Assembly: GCA_021821225.1 (NCBI GenBank)
Contig: JAKACR010000115.1
Coordinates: 1-8,303, forward strand
Reading direction: 5' to 3'
DNA: 8,303 bases
Source: Bacillota bacterium
GTDB taxonomy: Bacteria; Bacillota; Bacilli; Alicyclobacillales; SLC66
Part shown: piece after piece, positions 1 through 7,701 of the stretch
Layout of the letters: every line of letters begins with the position of its first letter
Position numbering within the stretch: the stretch's first letter is position 1
Position numbers and translations under genes: made by a program
Notes under the pieces: generated by a model
Told to the model about the DNA's origin: nothing
The model's database searches: none
The model's input: only the letters and a program-made list of their open reading frames with translations

Positions 1-1
1 G

Positions 2-793
2 AATGAAGCGGCGCTCCTTACGGCGCGAAGGAACAAGTCGGTCATCGAACTGCCCGAGGTCGATGATGCGATCGATCGCGTGATCGCCGGGCCTGAAAAG
101 CGCAGCAAGGTGATCAGCGACAAAGAGAAGCGCCTCGTGGCGTTTCACGAGGCCGGGCACGCGGTTGCCGGCTATTACTTGAAGAGCGGGAATACGGTGC
201 ATAAAGTCACCATTATCCCGCGCGGCATGGCGGGCGGATACACGGTCAGCCTGCCGAAAGAGGACCGCAGTTTCATGACGAAGGAAGACATGCTCGAACG
301 CATCATCGAACTCCTCGGTGGGCGTGTCGCGGAGGAAATCGTGCTCGGCGAGATCAGCACGGGGGCGTCCAACGACCTAGAGCGGGTCACGGAGATTGTC
401 CGCCGCATGATCACGGAATTTGGCATGAGCGACAAACTGGGGCCGTTGCAGTTCGGGCATCGCCAGGGTGGACAGGTATTTCTCGGACGGGATATCACGT
501 CCGAACAAAATTACAGTGATACGGTTGCCTACGAAATCGACCAGGAGATGCGCACCCTCGTCGATGATTGCTATCGGCGCACGCATGAGTTGTTGTCCGA
601 AAAACGCGCGCGGCTGGACCTTCTTGCGGAAACCCTGCTTGAACGGGAAACGCTGGACGGCGAACAGATTCGCCAATTGATGGAGTATGGACGCTTGGTC
701 GAGAGTGACGAGAGCCAGAGTCAGGGAGGTCCGAAGATCTCCATCGGGGGGCGCGGAACATTCGGTGATGATCCTACCCCGACTCTGACCTGA
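2..793 (+). CDS. ftsH: ATP-dependent zinc metalloprotease FtsH, C-terminal part (partial at left edge)
   Basis: FtsH is a membrane-anchored hexameric AAA+ protease that unfolds and degrades misassembled membrane proteins and selected short-lived regulators. The window enters near the end of the AAA module (NEAALLTARRNK) and contains 263 residues of the peptidase domain and tail; the transmembrane segments and Walker motifs lie outside. The zinc motif HEAGH is at bases 146-160 (visible residues 49-53). The likely third ligand is the Asp of ASNDLE at 374-376, equivalent to D495 of E. coli FtsH. The stretch GGRVAEEIVLG and the conserved EFGMSDKLGPL also fit the family. The reading frame is open to the left edge, so the GTG at base 80 is internal and not a start. 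The tail after about base 700 is low in conservation, as usual. The stop is TGA at 791-793. The family assignment is very secure. Confidence 0.97.
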   Translation, partial: NEAALLTARRNKSVIELPEVDDAIDRVIAGPEKRSKVISDKEKRLVAFHEAGHAVAGYYLKSGNTVHKVTIIPRGMAGGYTVSLPKEDRSFMTKEDMLERIIELLGGRVAEEIVLGEISTGASNDLERVTEIVRRMITEFGMSDKLGPLQFGHRQGGQVFLGRDITSEQNYSDTVAYEIDQEMRTLVDDCYRRTHELLSEKRARLDLLAETLLERETLDGEQIRQLMEYGRLVESDESQSQGGPKISIGGRGTFGDDPTPTLT

Positions 794-864
794 TCCAAGG
801 TCGGACAGTCCTTTTAACTGACTTAATATATGCGCGGCCGGGTTGCGGTGGGAGTGTTTCGATT
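794..864 (+). promoter_or_regulatory. ftsH-hslO spacer: weak terminator-like stem and AT-rich promoter candidate
   Basis: This 71-base spacer holds no convincing gene. AAGG (797-800) can pair with CCTT (810-813) around a short loop, followed by a T run (812-815); the stem is only about four pairs, so termination would be weak. An AT-rich stretch at 821-832 includes TAATAT (824-829), a possible -10 box, but no good -35 lies 16-18 bases upstream. GGGAG at 850-854 is the probable ribosome binding site for the TTG start of hslO at 865. In B. subtilis coaX lies between these two genes, and no trace of it remains here. Confidence 0.3.
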
Positions 865-1800
865 TTGGCGCCAGCGGCAAGAGCAAGCGACCATGTGTTG
901 ACGGCAACCGCGCGCGAGGGGCGCGTTGTCGTTCGCGCGGTGGATGTCTTTCATATTGCCTCGGAAATACAGCGACGGCACGGGACCTGGCCGGTTGTGA
1001 CCGCGGCGCTCGGACGGTTGTGCGCGATTGCGGGCGCGATGTCCACGGCGCTCAAGGATCCGGCGTTTCAAATCACGTTGCAGGTGATGGGCAACGGTCC
1101 GGCGGGCCGTCTGATCGTGGTCGTATCCGGCGATGGTTCGATCAGGGGATTTGCGGATGAGCCCCGCGTGGATCTGCCGGCGAACGCGCTCGGCAAGCTC
1201 GACGTGCGGGGAGCGGTGGGGACGGAAGGTTCGCTTGCGGTGGTGAAGGACCTGGGCCTGAAGGAACCGTACCGCGGTGTGGTTCCACTGGTGTCCGGAG
1301 AGATCGGTGAGGATTTCGCGTATTATTTTGCCGTCTCGGAACAGACGCCGTCCGCTGTTTCCGTCGGCGTCCTGGTGGATACGGACGGCTCCGTGCTGTC
1401 GGCCGGCGGATTGCTCGTCCAGACGCTTCCCTGGGCGGATGAAATGGATGCCCTGGCCATCGAACACGCGTTGGCGGACCTGGCTCCGGTGAGCGCCCTG
1501 CTGCACGCCGGAGCGAGTACGGAAAATCTGATCCGGGGTGTGTTCCCGGATGGCGTTCGGATCTTGGAACGCACGCCGCTGTTTTTCCAGTGTACGTGCA
1601 GCAAGGAACGGCTTGGTCGGATTCTGCTGTCGCTCGGTTCGGCGGAACTCGACGATATGCGGAGAGAACAGGGCGGCGCGGAGCTTGTGTGCCATTTTTG
1701 CGGCAACCGCTACTGGTTTGACGATGGGGAACTCGAATTGTTGTCCGCGGCGGCGCGCTTGCGGCCTCCGGGACGCCGGGATGGTGGAGAGAGCGTATGA
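865..1800 (+). CDS. hslO: Hsp33 redox-regulated holding chaperone
   Basis: Hsp33 is a cytosolic ATP-independent chaperone. In the reduced state its four cysteines bind zinc and it is inactive; oxidation with unfolding stress releases zinc and exposes the substrate-binding surface. The protein is 311 residues, close to the family's roughly 290-300. The N-terminal domain carries [42 protein letters not shown] and [14 protein letters not shown], all typical. The C-terminal zinc switch is complete: CTC (C243, C245) and, 30 residues later, CHFC (C276, C279). I chose the TTG start at 865 because GGGAG (850-854) is 10 bases upstream and because [12 protein letters not shown] aligns with the start of the B. 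subtilis protein, leaving only about seven extra residues. Its stop overlaps the cysK start (ATGA, 1797-1800), which implies co-transcription and translational coupling. Identification is very secure; the exact start is less so. Confidence 0.95.
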   Translation: MAPAARASDHVLTATAREGRVVVRAVDVFHIASEIQRRHGTWPVVTAALGRLCAIAGAMSTALKDPAFQITLQVMGNGPAGRLIVVVSGDGSIRGFADEPRVDLPANALGKLDVRGAVGTEGSLAVVKDLGLKEPYRGVVPLVSGEIGEDFAYYFAVSEQTPSAVSVGVLVDTDGSVLSAGGLLVQTLPWADEMDALAIEHALADLAPVSALLHAGASTENLIRGVFPDGVRILERTPLFFQCTCSKERLGRILLSLGSAELDDMRREQGGAELVCHFCGNRYWFDDGELELLSAAARLRPPGRRDGGESV

Positions 1801-2729
1801 CAACTGCGCGTTGTGTGGACGATGTGACGCAATTGATCGGACGGACCCCGGTTGTGCGGCTGCGTCGATTGGTTTCGCCGGGCATGGCGGACGTCTACCT
1901 CAAACTGGAGTGGTTCAATCCCGGCGGCAGCGTGAAGGACAGAATCGCGCTCGCCATGGTGGAAGACGCGGAACGTGCGGGTAAATTGCGGCCCGGTGAC
2001 ATCATCATTGAACCGACGAGCGGCAACACCGGGGTGGGTCTCGCGATGGTGGCCGCGGCGCGCGGCTACCGGGCGATGCTGGTCATGCCAGACACGATGA
2101 GCGTCGAACGCCGCACGCTGTTTCGCGCATACGGCGCCGATCTCGTGCTGACCCCGGGAGTGGAGGGAATGCGCGGAGCGATCGCACGGGCGACAGACAT
2201 TGTCAAGCAGGGGGCGGAACGCTATTTCATGCCGCAGCAGTTCGACAATCCGGCGAATGTGCTGGCGCATCGAACGACGACCGGCCCGGAGATCGTGCGC
2301 CAGATGGAGGGCCGTCTGGATGCTTTTGTCTCGGCTGTCGGGACCGGAGGCACGATCACAGGAGTTGCCGAGGTGCTGCAGACCGCCATTCCGGGGTGCC
2401 GGATCATCGCTGTCGAACCGCGTGAATCTCCTGTGCTGTCGGGTGGAAGTCCGGGTCCGCACAAGATTCAGGGAATCGGAGCGGGATTCGTCCCGTCGAT
2501 TCTGAACCGGGCGTTGCTCCATCGGGTGATCACGGTCAGCAGTGAGGAGACGCTGGCAATGGCCAGGCGCATTGCAATGGAGGAAGGCATTCTCGTCGGA
2601 ATCAGCACAGGTGCGGCAGTATATGCCGCACTTCAGATGGCGCGCGAACTGGGGCCGGGCAGGCGGGTGCTCGCTATATCGGCGTCAAACGGGGAGCGCT
2701 ATCTAAGCACGGCGCTGTTCGCTGAGTGA
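1797..2729 (+). CDS. cysK: Cysteine synthase (O-acetylserine sulfhydrylase), PLP-dependent
   Basis: CysK makes L-cysteine from O-acetylserine and sulfide using pyridoxal phosphate. The 310-residue length is normal for the family. The PLP lysine is K47 in NPGGSVKDR, the substrate loop is TSGNTG (74-79), the phosphate-binding loop is GTGGTITG, and [15 protein letters not shown] and NGERYLST also fit. Residues 36-60 closely resemble Bacillus CysK. The NPGGSVKDR form also occurs in O-acetylserine-dependent cystathionine beta-synthases of the same fold, so that activity is a less likely alternative; position next to hslO and the C-terminal GERYLST favour CysK. The ATG overlaps the hslO stop and is preceded by a purine-rich GGTGGAGAGAG (1783-1793). 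The yacD (PrsA-like) gene found between hslO and cysK in B. subtilis is absent. No T-box or S-box leader exists upstream, so expression probably follows hslO. Confidence 0.94.
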   Translation: MTTARCVDDVTQLIGRTPVVRLRRLVSPGMADVYLKLEWFNPGGSVKDRIALAMVEDAERAGKLRPGDIIIEPTSGNTGVGLAMVAAARGYRAMLVMPDTMSVERRTLFRAYGADLVLTPGVEGMRGAIARATDIVKQGAERYFMPQQFDNPANVLAHRTTTGPEIVRQMEGRLDAFVSAVGTGGTITGVAEVLQTAIPGCRIIAVEPRESPVLSGGSPGPHKIQGIGAGFVPSILNRALLHRVITVSSEETLAMARRIAMEEGILVGISTGAAVYAALQMARELGPGRRVLAISASNGERYLSTALFAE

Positions 2730-2749
2730 GGCGGACCGTTCCGGATGCT

Positions 2750-2779
2750 TTGCTTATGATGGGTTATATGGGATTTTAT
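2750..2779 (+). promoter_or_regulatory. Weak promoter candidate upstream of folP
   Basis: The 73-base cysK-folP spacer becomes clearly AT-rich from about 2745 to 2790, unlike the coding DNA on either side. TTGCTT (2750-2755) and TTTTAT (2774-2779), 18 bases apart, match a housekeeping promoter only at three and four positions of six. A tiny inverted repeat CGGA/TCCG (2732-2743) sits just after the cysK stop but is too short for a convincing terminator. The spacer occupies the place of pabB-pabA-pabC in B. subtilis, so a local promoter for the folate block is plausible but unproven. Confidence 0.3.
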
Positions 2780-2802
2780 AGGTTTGTCAGAGGGGATTCA
2801 GG

Positions 2803-3660
2803 GTGATACAGTCTACGGTATCAACGCGGCACGGGGGACGCGCCGAATTGGCGGAGTTGGGCCAGCGCACATTAATCATGGGAGTGCTCAATGTGACGCC
2901 GGACTCGTTTTCTGATGGCGGGCGGTTTTTTGATGTGGAGAAGGCAGTGGAACACGTCCGTGACATGATTGTTTCGGGAGCGGATATCATCGATATTGGG
3001 GCGGAATCCACGCGACCGGGGTATACCCCGGTGGCGGAGGACGAAGAGTGGCGTCGCCTGGCACCCGTATTGCGCCGCCTGCGCGCGGAGTTCTCCTGTC
3101 CGTTGTCGGTTGATACGTACAAGCCTCGGATTGCGCGTTTAGCGCTCGATCTTGGCGTTGATGTCATCAATGATGTATGGGGCGGCGCGCGTGATTCCGC
3201 GATGTGGGAGACGGTTGCTAAAGGCGGTGCGCATTATGTCCTGATGCACAATTGCGCGGACCGTCTGGATTGGCCGAAGCTCGACGGGGTAGCGGAACGG
3301 GTGCGCGACGAACTGCTGGAGCTGGCGCGCCGCGCCGTCGCCGCCGGTGTCCCGTCGGAGGCGATTATCCTTGACCCCGGTATCGGCTTCGGCAAGACGC
3401 AACGCCAGAATCTTGAGCTGATCAACCGCATGGACGTATATGCCGGAACGGGCTACGCCACCCTGATCGGGACATCGCGCAAGTCGGTCATCGGCCATGT
3501 GCTCAATGTGCCCGTCAAAGACCGGGTGGAGGGCACCGCGGCGACGGTTGCGGTCGCGATTGCGCGCGGCGTGAACATCGTCCGGGTTCACGATGTGGCG
3601 GAGATGGCGCGCATCTGCCGTATGACCGATGCGGTTGTGCGTGCGACCGCGGACAGGTGA
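2803..3660 (+). CDS. folP: Dihydropteroate synthase
   Basis: FolP condenses 6-hydroxymethyl-7,8-dihydropterin pyrophosphate with p-aminobenzoate to give dihydropteroate; it is the sulfonamide target and a soluble TIM barrel. At 285 residues it has normal family length. All landmark motifs are present: GVLNVTPDSFSDGG (27-40), ADIIDIGAESTRPG (60-73), SVDTYK (102-107), VINDV (121-125), DPGIGFGKT (191-199), GTSRKSVIG (223-231, with the pterin-binding Lys) and RVHDV (261-265). The GTG start at 2803 is supported by AGAGGGGA (2789-2796) about seven bases upstream and by the first motif starting near residue 27. It is the first gene of a close-packed block with folK, the HTH gene and dusB. Unlike in B. 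subtilis, folB does not follow and the pab genes do not precede. No lesion or unusual active-site residue is visible. Confidence 0.97.
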   Translation: MIQSTVSTRHGGRAELAELGQRTLIMGVLNVTPDSFSDGGRFFDVEKAVEHVRDMIVSGADIIDIGAESTRPGYTPVAEDEEWRRLAPVLRRLRAEFSCPLSVDTYKPRIARLALDLGVDVINDVWGGARDSAMWETVAKGGAHYVLMHNCADRLDWPKLDGVAERVRDELLELARRAVAAGVPSEAIILDPGIGFGKTQRQNLELINRMDVYAGTGYATLIGTSRKSVIGHVLNVPVKDRVEGTAATVAVAIARGVNIVRVHDVAEMARICRMTDAVVRATADR

Positions 3661-3681
3661 GGACGAGCGCGATGGTGTGGG

Positions 3682-4233
3682 ATGCGGATGGTTAATGGCG
3701 TGGAAAATAAGGGAAGAAATGATCAGTGGCACACATATCATGTCGCAATGGGTGCAAACTTAGGAAATCGTGAACAGTACTTGGCGTCCGCTCTGCGCGC
3801 GCTTGATGTGTTACCGCATACACAGCTTCAACGGGTGTCGTCCATCTACGAAACCGTCCCGGACAGTCCGATCGCTCAGGGAATGTATTTGAATGCGGCG
3901 GCGCAGTTGCGATCGTCTCTCGGTCCCGATATGCTGCTCGGCTGCCTGCTTGGCATCGAGGCGGCGCTTGGGCGAAAGCGCGTAGTGCGCTGGGGGCCGC
4001 GCGTGATCGATCTGGATCTCATTTTGTTCGAGGATCATGAGATACACACCGCACCCATGCTGGTGATTCCCCACCCGTTGCTGCGAGAGCGACCGTTCGT
4101 TCTCGTGCCGCTTGCGGAGATTGCCCCGGATGCAATCTGTCCGCCGGATGGAAGGACGGTGCGTGAACTGTGCGCCGATGTCCAACAGAAGGAGAGCGTG
4201 CGATGGTACAAGAAATCTTTACAAGGCGATTGA
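3682..4233 (+). CDS. folK: 6-hydroxymethyl-7,8-dihydropterin pyrophosphokinase (HPPK)
   Basis: FolK transfers pyrophosphate from ATP to 6-hydroxymethyl-7,8-dihydropterin, making the substrate of FolP. The core is clear: AMGANLGNR (22-30) is the N-terminal strand and loop, SSIYETVP (53-60) the pterin region, and RWGPRVIDLDLILF (103-116) the family signature with the two metal-binding aspartates D110 and D112, followed by IPHPLLRERPFVLVPL. The 183 residues are slightly more than the usual 160-175 because the N terminus is extended. The start is uncertain: in-frame candidates are ATG 3682, ATG 3688 and GTG 3700, none with a good ribosome binding site. The best Shine-Dalgarno in the area, AAGGGAAG (3709-3716), precedes an ATG (3719) in another frame (see findings). 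The gene follows folP by about 20 bases, and its last 31 bases are shared with the next gene. Confidence 0.93.
   Translation: MRMVNGVENKGRNDQWHTYHVAMGANLGNREQYLASALRALDVLPHTQLQRVSSIYETVPDSPIAQGMYLNAAAQLRSSLGPDMLLGCLLGIEAALGRKRVVRWGPRVIDLDLILFEDHEIHTAPMLVIPHPLLRERPFVLVPLAEIAPDAICPPDGRTVRELCADVQQKESVRWYKKSLQGD
4189..4196 (+). promoter_or_regulatory. Ribosome binding site of the HTH gene, inside folK
   Basis: AAGGAGAG lies six bases before the ATG at 4203. It decides the start of the small HTH protein: the upstream in-frame ATG at 4170 would add eleven residues outside the conserved fold and has no comparable site. Because the site lies inside the end of folK, ribosomes finishing folK can feed initiation here. 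Confidence 0.7.
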
Positions 4234-4412
4234 GAGCGTACCGGAAGCTCAAACAGTGGACCCAGCATGACCTGGCGCGTCGGCTCGGGGTCTCCGTGGC
4301 GGTCGTGGGGGGGCTTGAGCGCGGAACGCGGACGCCGACCGACCAGGAGATTGAGCAACTTGCCCAGTTGCTGCACGTGACAAAAGCGGAACTTGGACTG
4401 ATGAGCGAATGA
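4203..4412 (+). CDS. Small Xre-family helix-turn-helix protein (YazB-like)
   Basis: This is a 69-residue protein made almost entirely of one Cro/C1-type HTH domain. RLRAYRKLKQWTQHDLARRL forms helices 1 and 2, GVSVAVVGGLERG (about 29-41) the turn and recognition helix, and TPTDQEIEQLAQLLHVTKAEL the closing helices. There is no effector or dimerisation domain. B. subtilis has a gene of the same type and size, yazB, at the same place between folK and dusB, so this is very likely its orthologue. Its target and role are unknown to me. It overlaps folK by 31 bases, and its stop overlaps the dusB start (ATGA, 4409-4412), so all three are probably translated from one message. It could act as a local DNA-binding regulator of the folate/dusB block, but nothing in the sequence identifies an operator. 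Confidence 0.88.
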   Translation: MVQEIFTRRLRAYRKLKQWTQHDLARRLGVSVAVVGGLERGTRTPTDQEIEQLAQLLHVTKAELGLMSE

Positions 4413-5383
4413 AGAATCTGGAGATTGGCGACGTGACGATTGCCGACCCGGTGATTCTCGCACCCATGGCCGGCGTGTGCAATCCGCCTTTCCGCAAACT
4501 GGCGAAACGTTTGGGCGCTGGCATGGTCTGCGCCGAGATGGTGAGCGGAAACGGGCTGGTTCACAGGCATGAAAAATCGAGGAGTATGCTGCAGATCGTT
4601 CCTGATGAGCATCCGGTCAGTCTTCAGCTTGTCGGGAACGATATTGACACGATGGTCGAGGCGGCGGAGATGGTGGCTGACGACACCAACGCGGACATCA
4701 TTGATATCAACATGGGTTGTCCGGTGCTAAAGATTTACAAGAACGGCTCCGGGGCGGCCCTGGCGCGCGATCCGTCCTATGCGGCGCGGATTGTGGAGGC
4801 CGTTGTCAGGCGTGTCGACCGCCCGGTGACGGTCAAGTTCCGCAAGGGATGGGACGATGACAGCGTCAATGCGGTGGAAGTCGCCAAAGCGGTGGAGGCG
4901 GCGGGTGCAAGGGCGGTGGCCGTACATGGACGAACAGCGAAGCAACTGTACGGCGGGCAGGCGGACTGGTCGATCATCCAGCGTGTAAAGGAAGCTGTTT
5001 CCATCCCTGTCATCGGTAACGGGGATGTGTCATCGCCGGACGATGCGCGGCGTATGCTGCAAGAGACAGGTTGCGACGGGGTGATGGTCGGTCGCGCGGC
5101 GCTCGGCTACCCGTGGATTTTTCGCGAGATTTCGCATTACCTGAAGACGGGCGAGAAGCTGGCGCCGCCCGATTACCGGGAACGGCTGGAGGTTGCGGTT
5201 GAACATCTGCGCATGCTCGTGGAAGACAAGGGGGAGTATACGGGAGTCCGCGAGATGCGCAAGCATGCGGGTTGGTACGTCAGAGGGATTCCCGGCGCAG
5301 CCGAGTTAAGGGAGCGGATCAACCGCCAGGAGAGCGCCATCGGCATGGAGGAACTCTTTCGCGAAGTGATCGGGCGGTGCTAA
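4409..5383 (+). CDS. dusB: tRNA-dihydrouridine synthase, DusB type
   Basis: Dus enzymes use FMN and NADPH to reduce specific uridines of tRNA to dihydrouridine. The 324-residue protein has the normal two-domain form: an N-terminal TIM barrel and a C-terminal helical tRNA-binding domain (from about residue 245). APMAGVCNPPFR (18-29) starts the barrel, the catalytic cysteine is C104 in NMGCP, and FMN contacts are expected at VKFRKGW (142-148), HGRTAKQLYGG (173-183), GNGDV (203-207) and VGRAALGYPWIF (227-238). The pattern VLKIYKNGSGAAL after the cysteine is DusB-like. It corresponds by position to B. subtilis yacF/dusB. The ATG overlaps the HTH gene's stop and has only a weak Shine-Dalgarno, so translation is probably coupled to the HTH gene. 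No clear terminator follows the TAA stop before the greA promoter. Confidence 0.95.
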   Translation: MKNLEIGDVTIADPVILAPMAGVCNPPFRKLAKRLGAGMVCAEMVSGNGLVHRHEKSRSMLQIVPDEHPVSLQLVGNDIDTMVEAAEMVADDTNADIIDINMGCPVLKIYKNGSGAALARDPSYAARIVEAVVRRVDRPVTVKFRKGWDDDSVNAVEVAKAVEAAGARAVAVHGRTAKQLYGGQADWSIIQRVKEAVSIPVIGNGDVSSPDDARRMLQETGCDGVMVGRAALGYPWIFREISHYLKTGEKLAPPDYRERLEVAVEHLRMLVEDKGEYTGVREMRKHAGWYVRGIPGAAELRERINRQESAIGMEELFREVIGRC

Positions 5384-5399
5384 GGACACGGAGCGGTCG

Positions 5400-5428
5400 T
5401 TGACAGTGTCATTTGGCTGCCCTATAAT
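5400..5428 (+). promoter_or_regulatory. Perfect consensus housekeeping promoter for greA-lysS
   Basis: TTGACA (5400-5405), a 17-base spacer and TATAAT (5423-5428) match the sigma-70/SigA consensus at all twelve positions, with optimal spacing. The expected transcription start is about 5434-5436. It begins 17 bases after the dusB stop, so greA and lysS have their own strong transcription unit, possibly on top of read-through. The -35 lies within an 11-base inverted repeat TGACA-G-TGTCA (5401-5411). Such short repeats are common by chance, so an operator is only a possibility. Confidence 0.88.
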
Positions 5429-5434
5429 GACCAA

Positions 5435-5557
5435 AGATTCTCAGTCTATGTGGCCGGTACACGCCGAAAACCGGGTTAGCCAGGAGAGTGACCGCCTGCG
5501 AAGAAGAACGACCCCTTCTTCGTGGGGTAGCATGCAAGATCTAAAGGAGCGAACGGC
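5435..5557 (+). promoter_or_regulatory. Structured 5' leader of greA
   Basis: If transcription starts near 5435, the greA message carries about 120 untranslated bases. A first hairpin pairs CCGGT (5454-5458) with ACCGG (5470-5474), with optional outer pairs TGG/CCA (5451-5453, 5480-5482). A second has eight perfect pairs, CGAAGAAG (5499-5506) with CTTCTTCG (5515-5522), loop of eight. An overlapping alternative pairs ACCCC (5511-5515) with GGGGT (5524-5528) and cannot form fully at the same time. No U tract follows, so none is an ordinary intrinsic terminator. An open frame from ATG 5448 through the leader into greA lacks a Shine-Dalgarno and is probably not translated. The greA ribosome binding site AAAGGAG is at 5543-5549. 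I recognise no known riboswitch class. Confidence 0.5.
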
Positions 5558-7686
<2,129 letters not shown>

Positions 7687-7701
7687 GGCGAGGTGTCCGA
7701 T

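Noticed and set aside
830..901. ATG at 830 opening a 23-residue frame across the hslO start.
   Set aside because: It has no Shine-Dalgarno and an Arg-rich, unremarkable translation; more likely chance.
823..2522. Long minus-strand frames opposite hslO and cysK.
   Set aside because: Both + strand genes are intact with full motif sets; the antisense translations are Arg/His/Pro-rich, as expected from shadows of GC-rich genes.
5499..5528. Pseudoknot between the loop of the eight-pair stem (ACCC 5511-5514) and GGGT (5525-5528).
   Set aside because: Only two bases would have to span the eight-pair stem, which is sterically implausible; competing hairpins are the simpler reading.
5483..5530. Resemblance to a T-box (GTGACCGC, then CGACCCC with downstream GGGGT) before a tRNA synthetase gene.
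   Set aside because: The tRNA-binding TGGN bulge sequence is missing, there is no stem I with specifier loop, the leader is too short and no terminator U tract follows.
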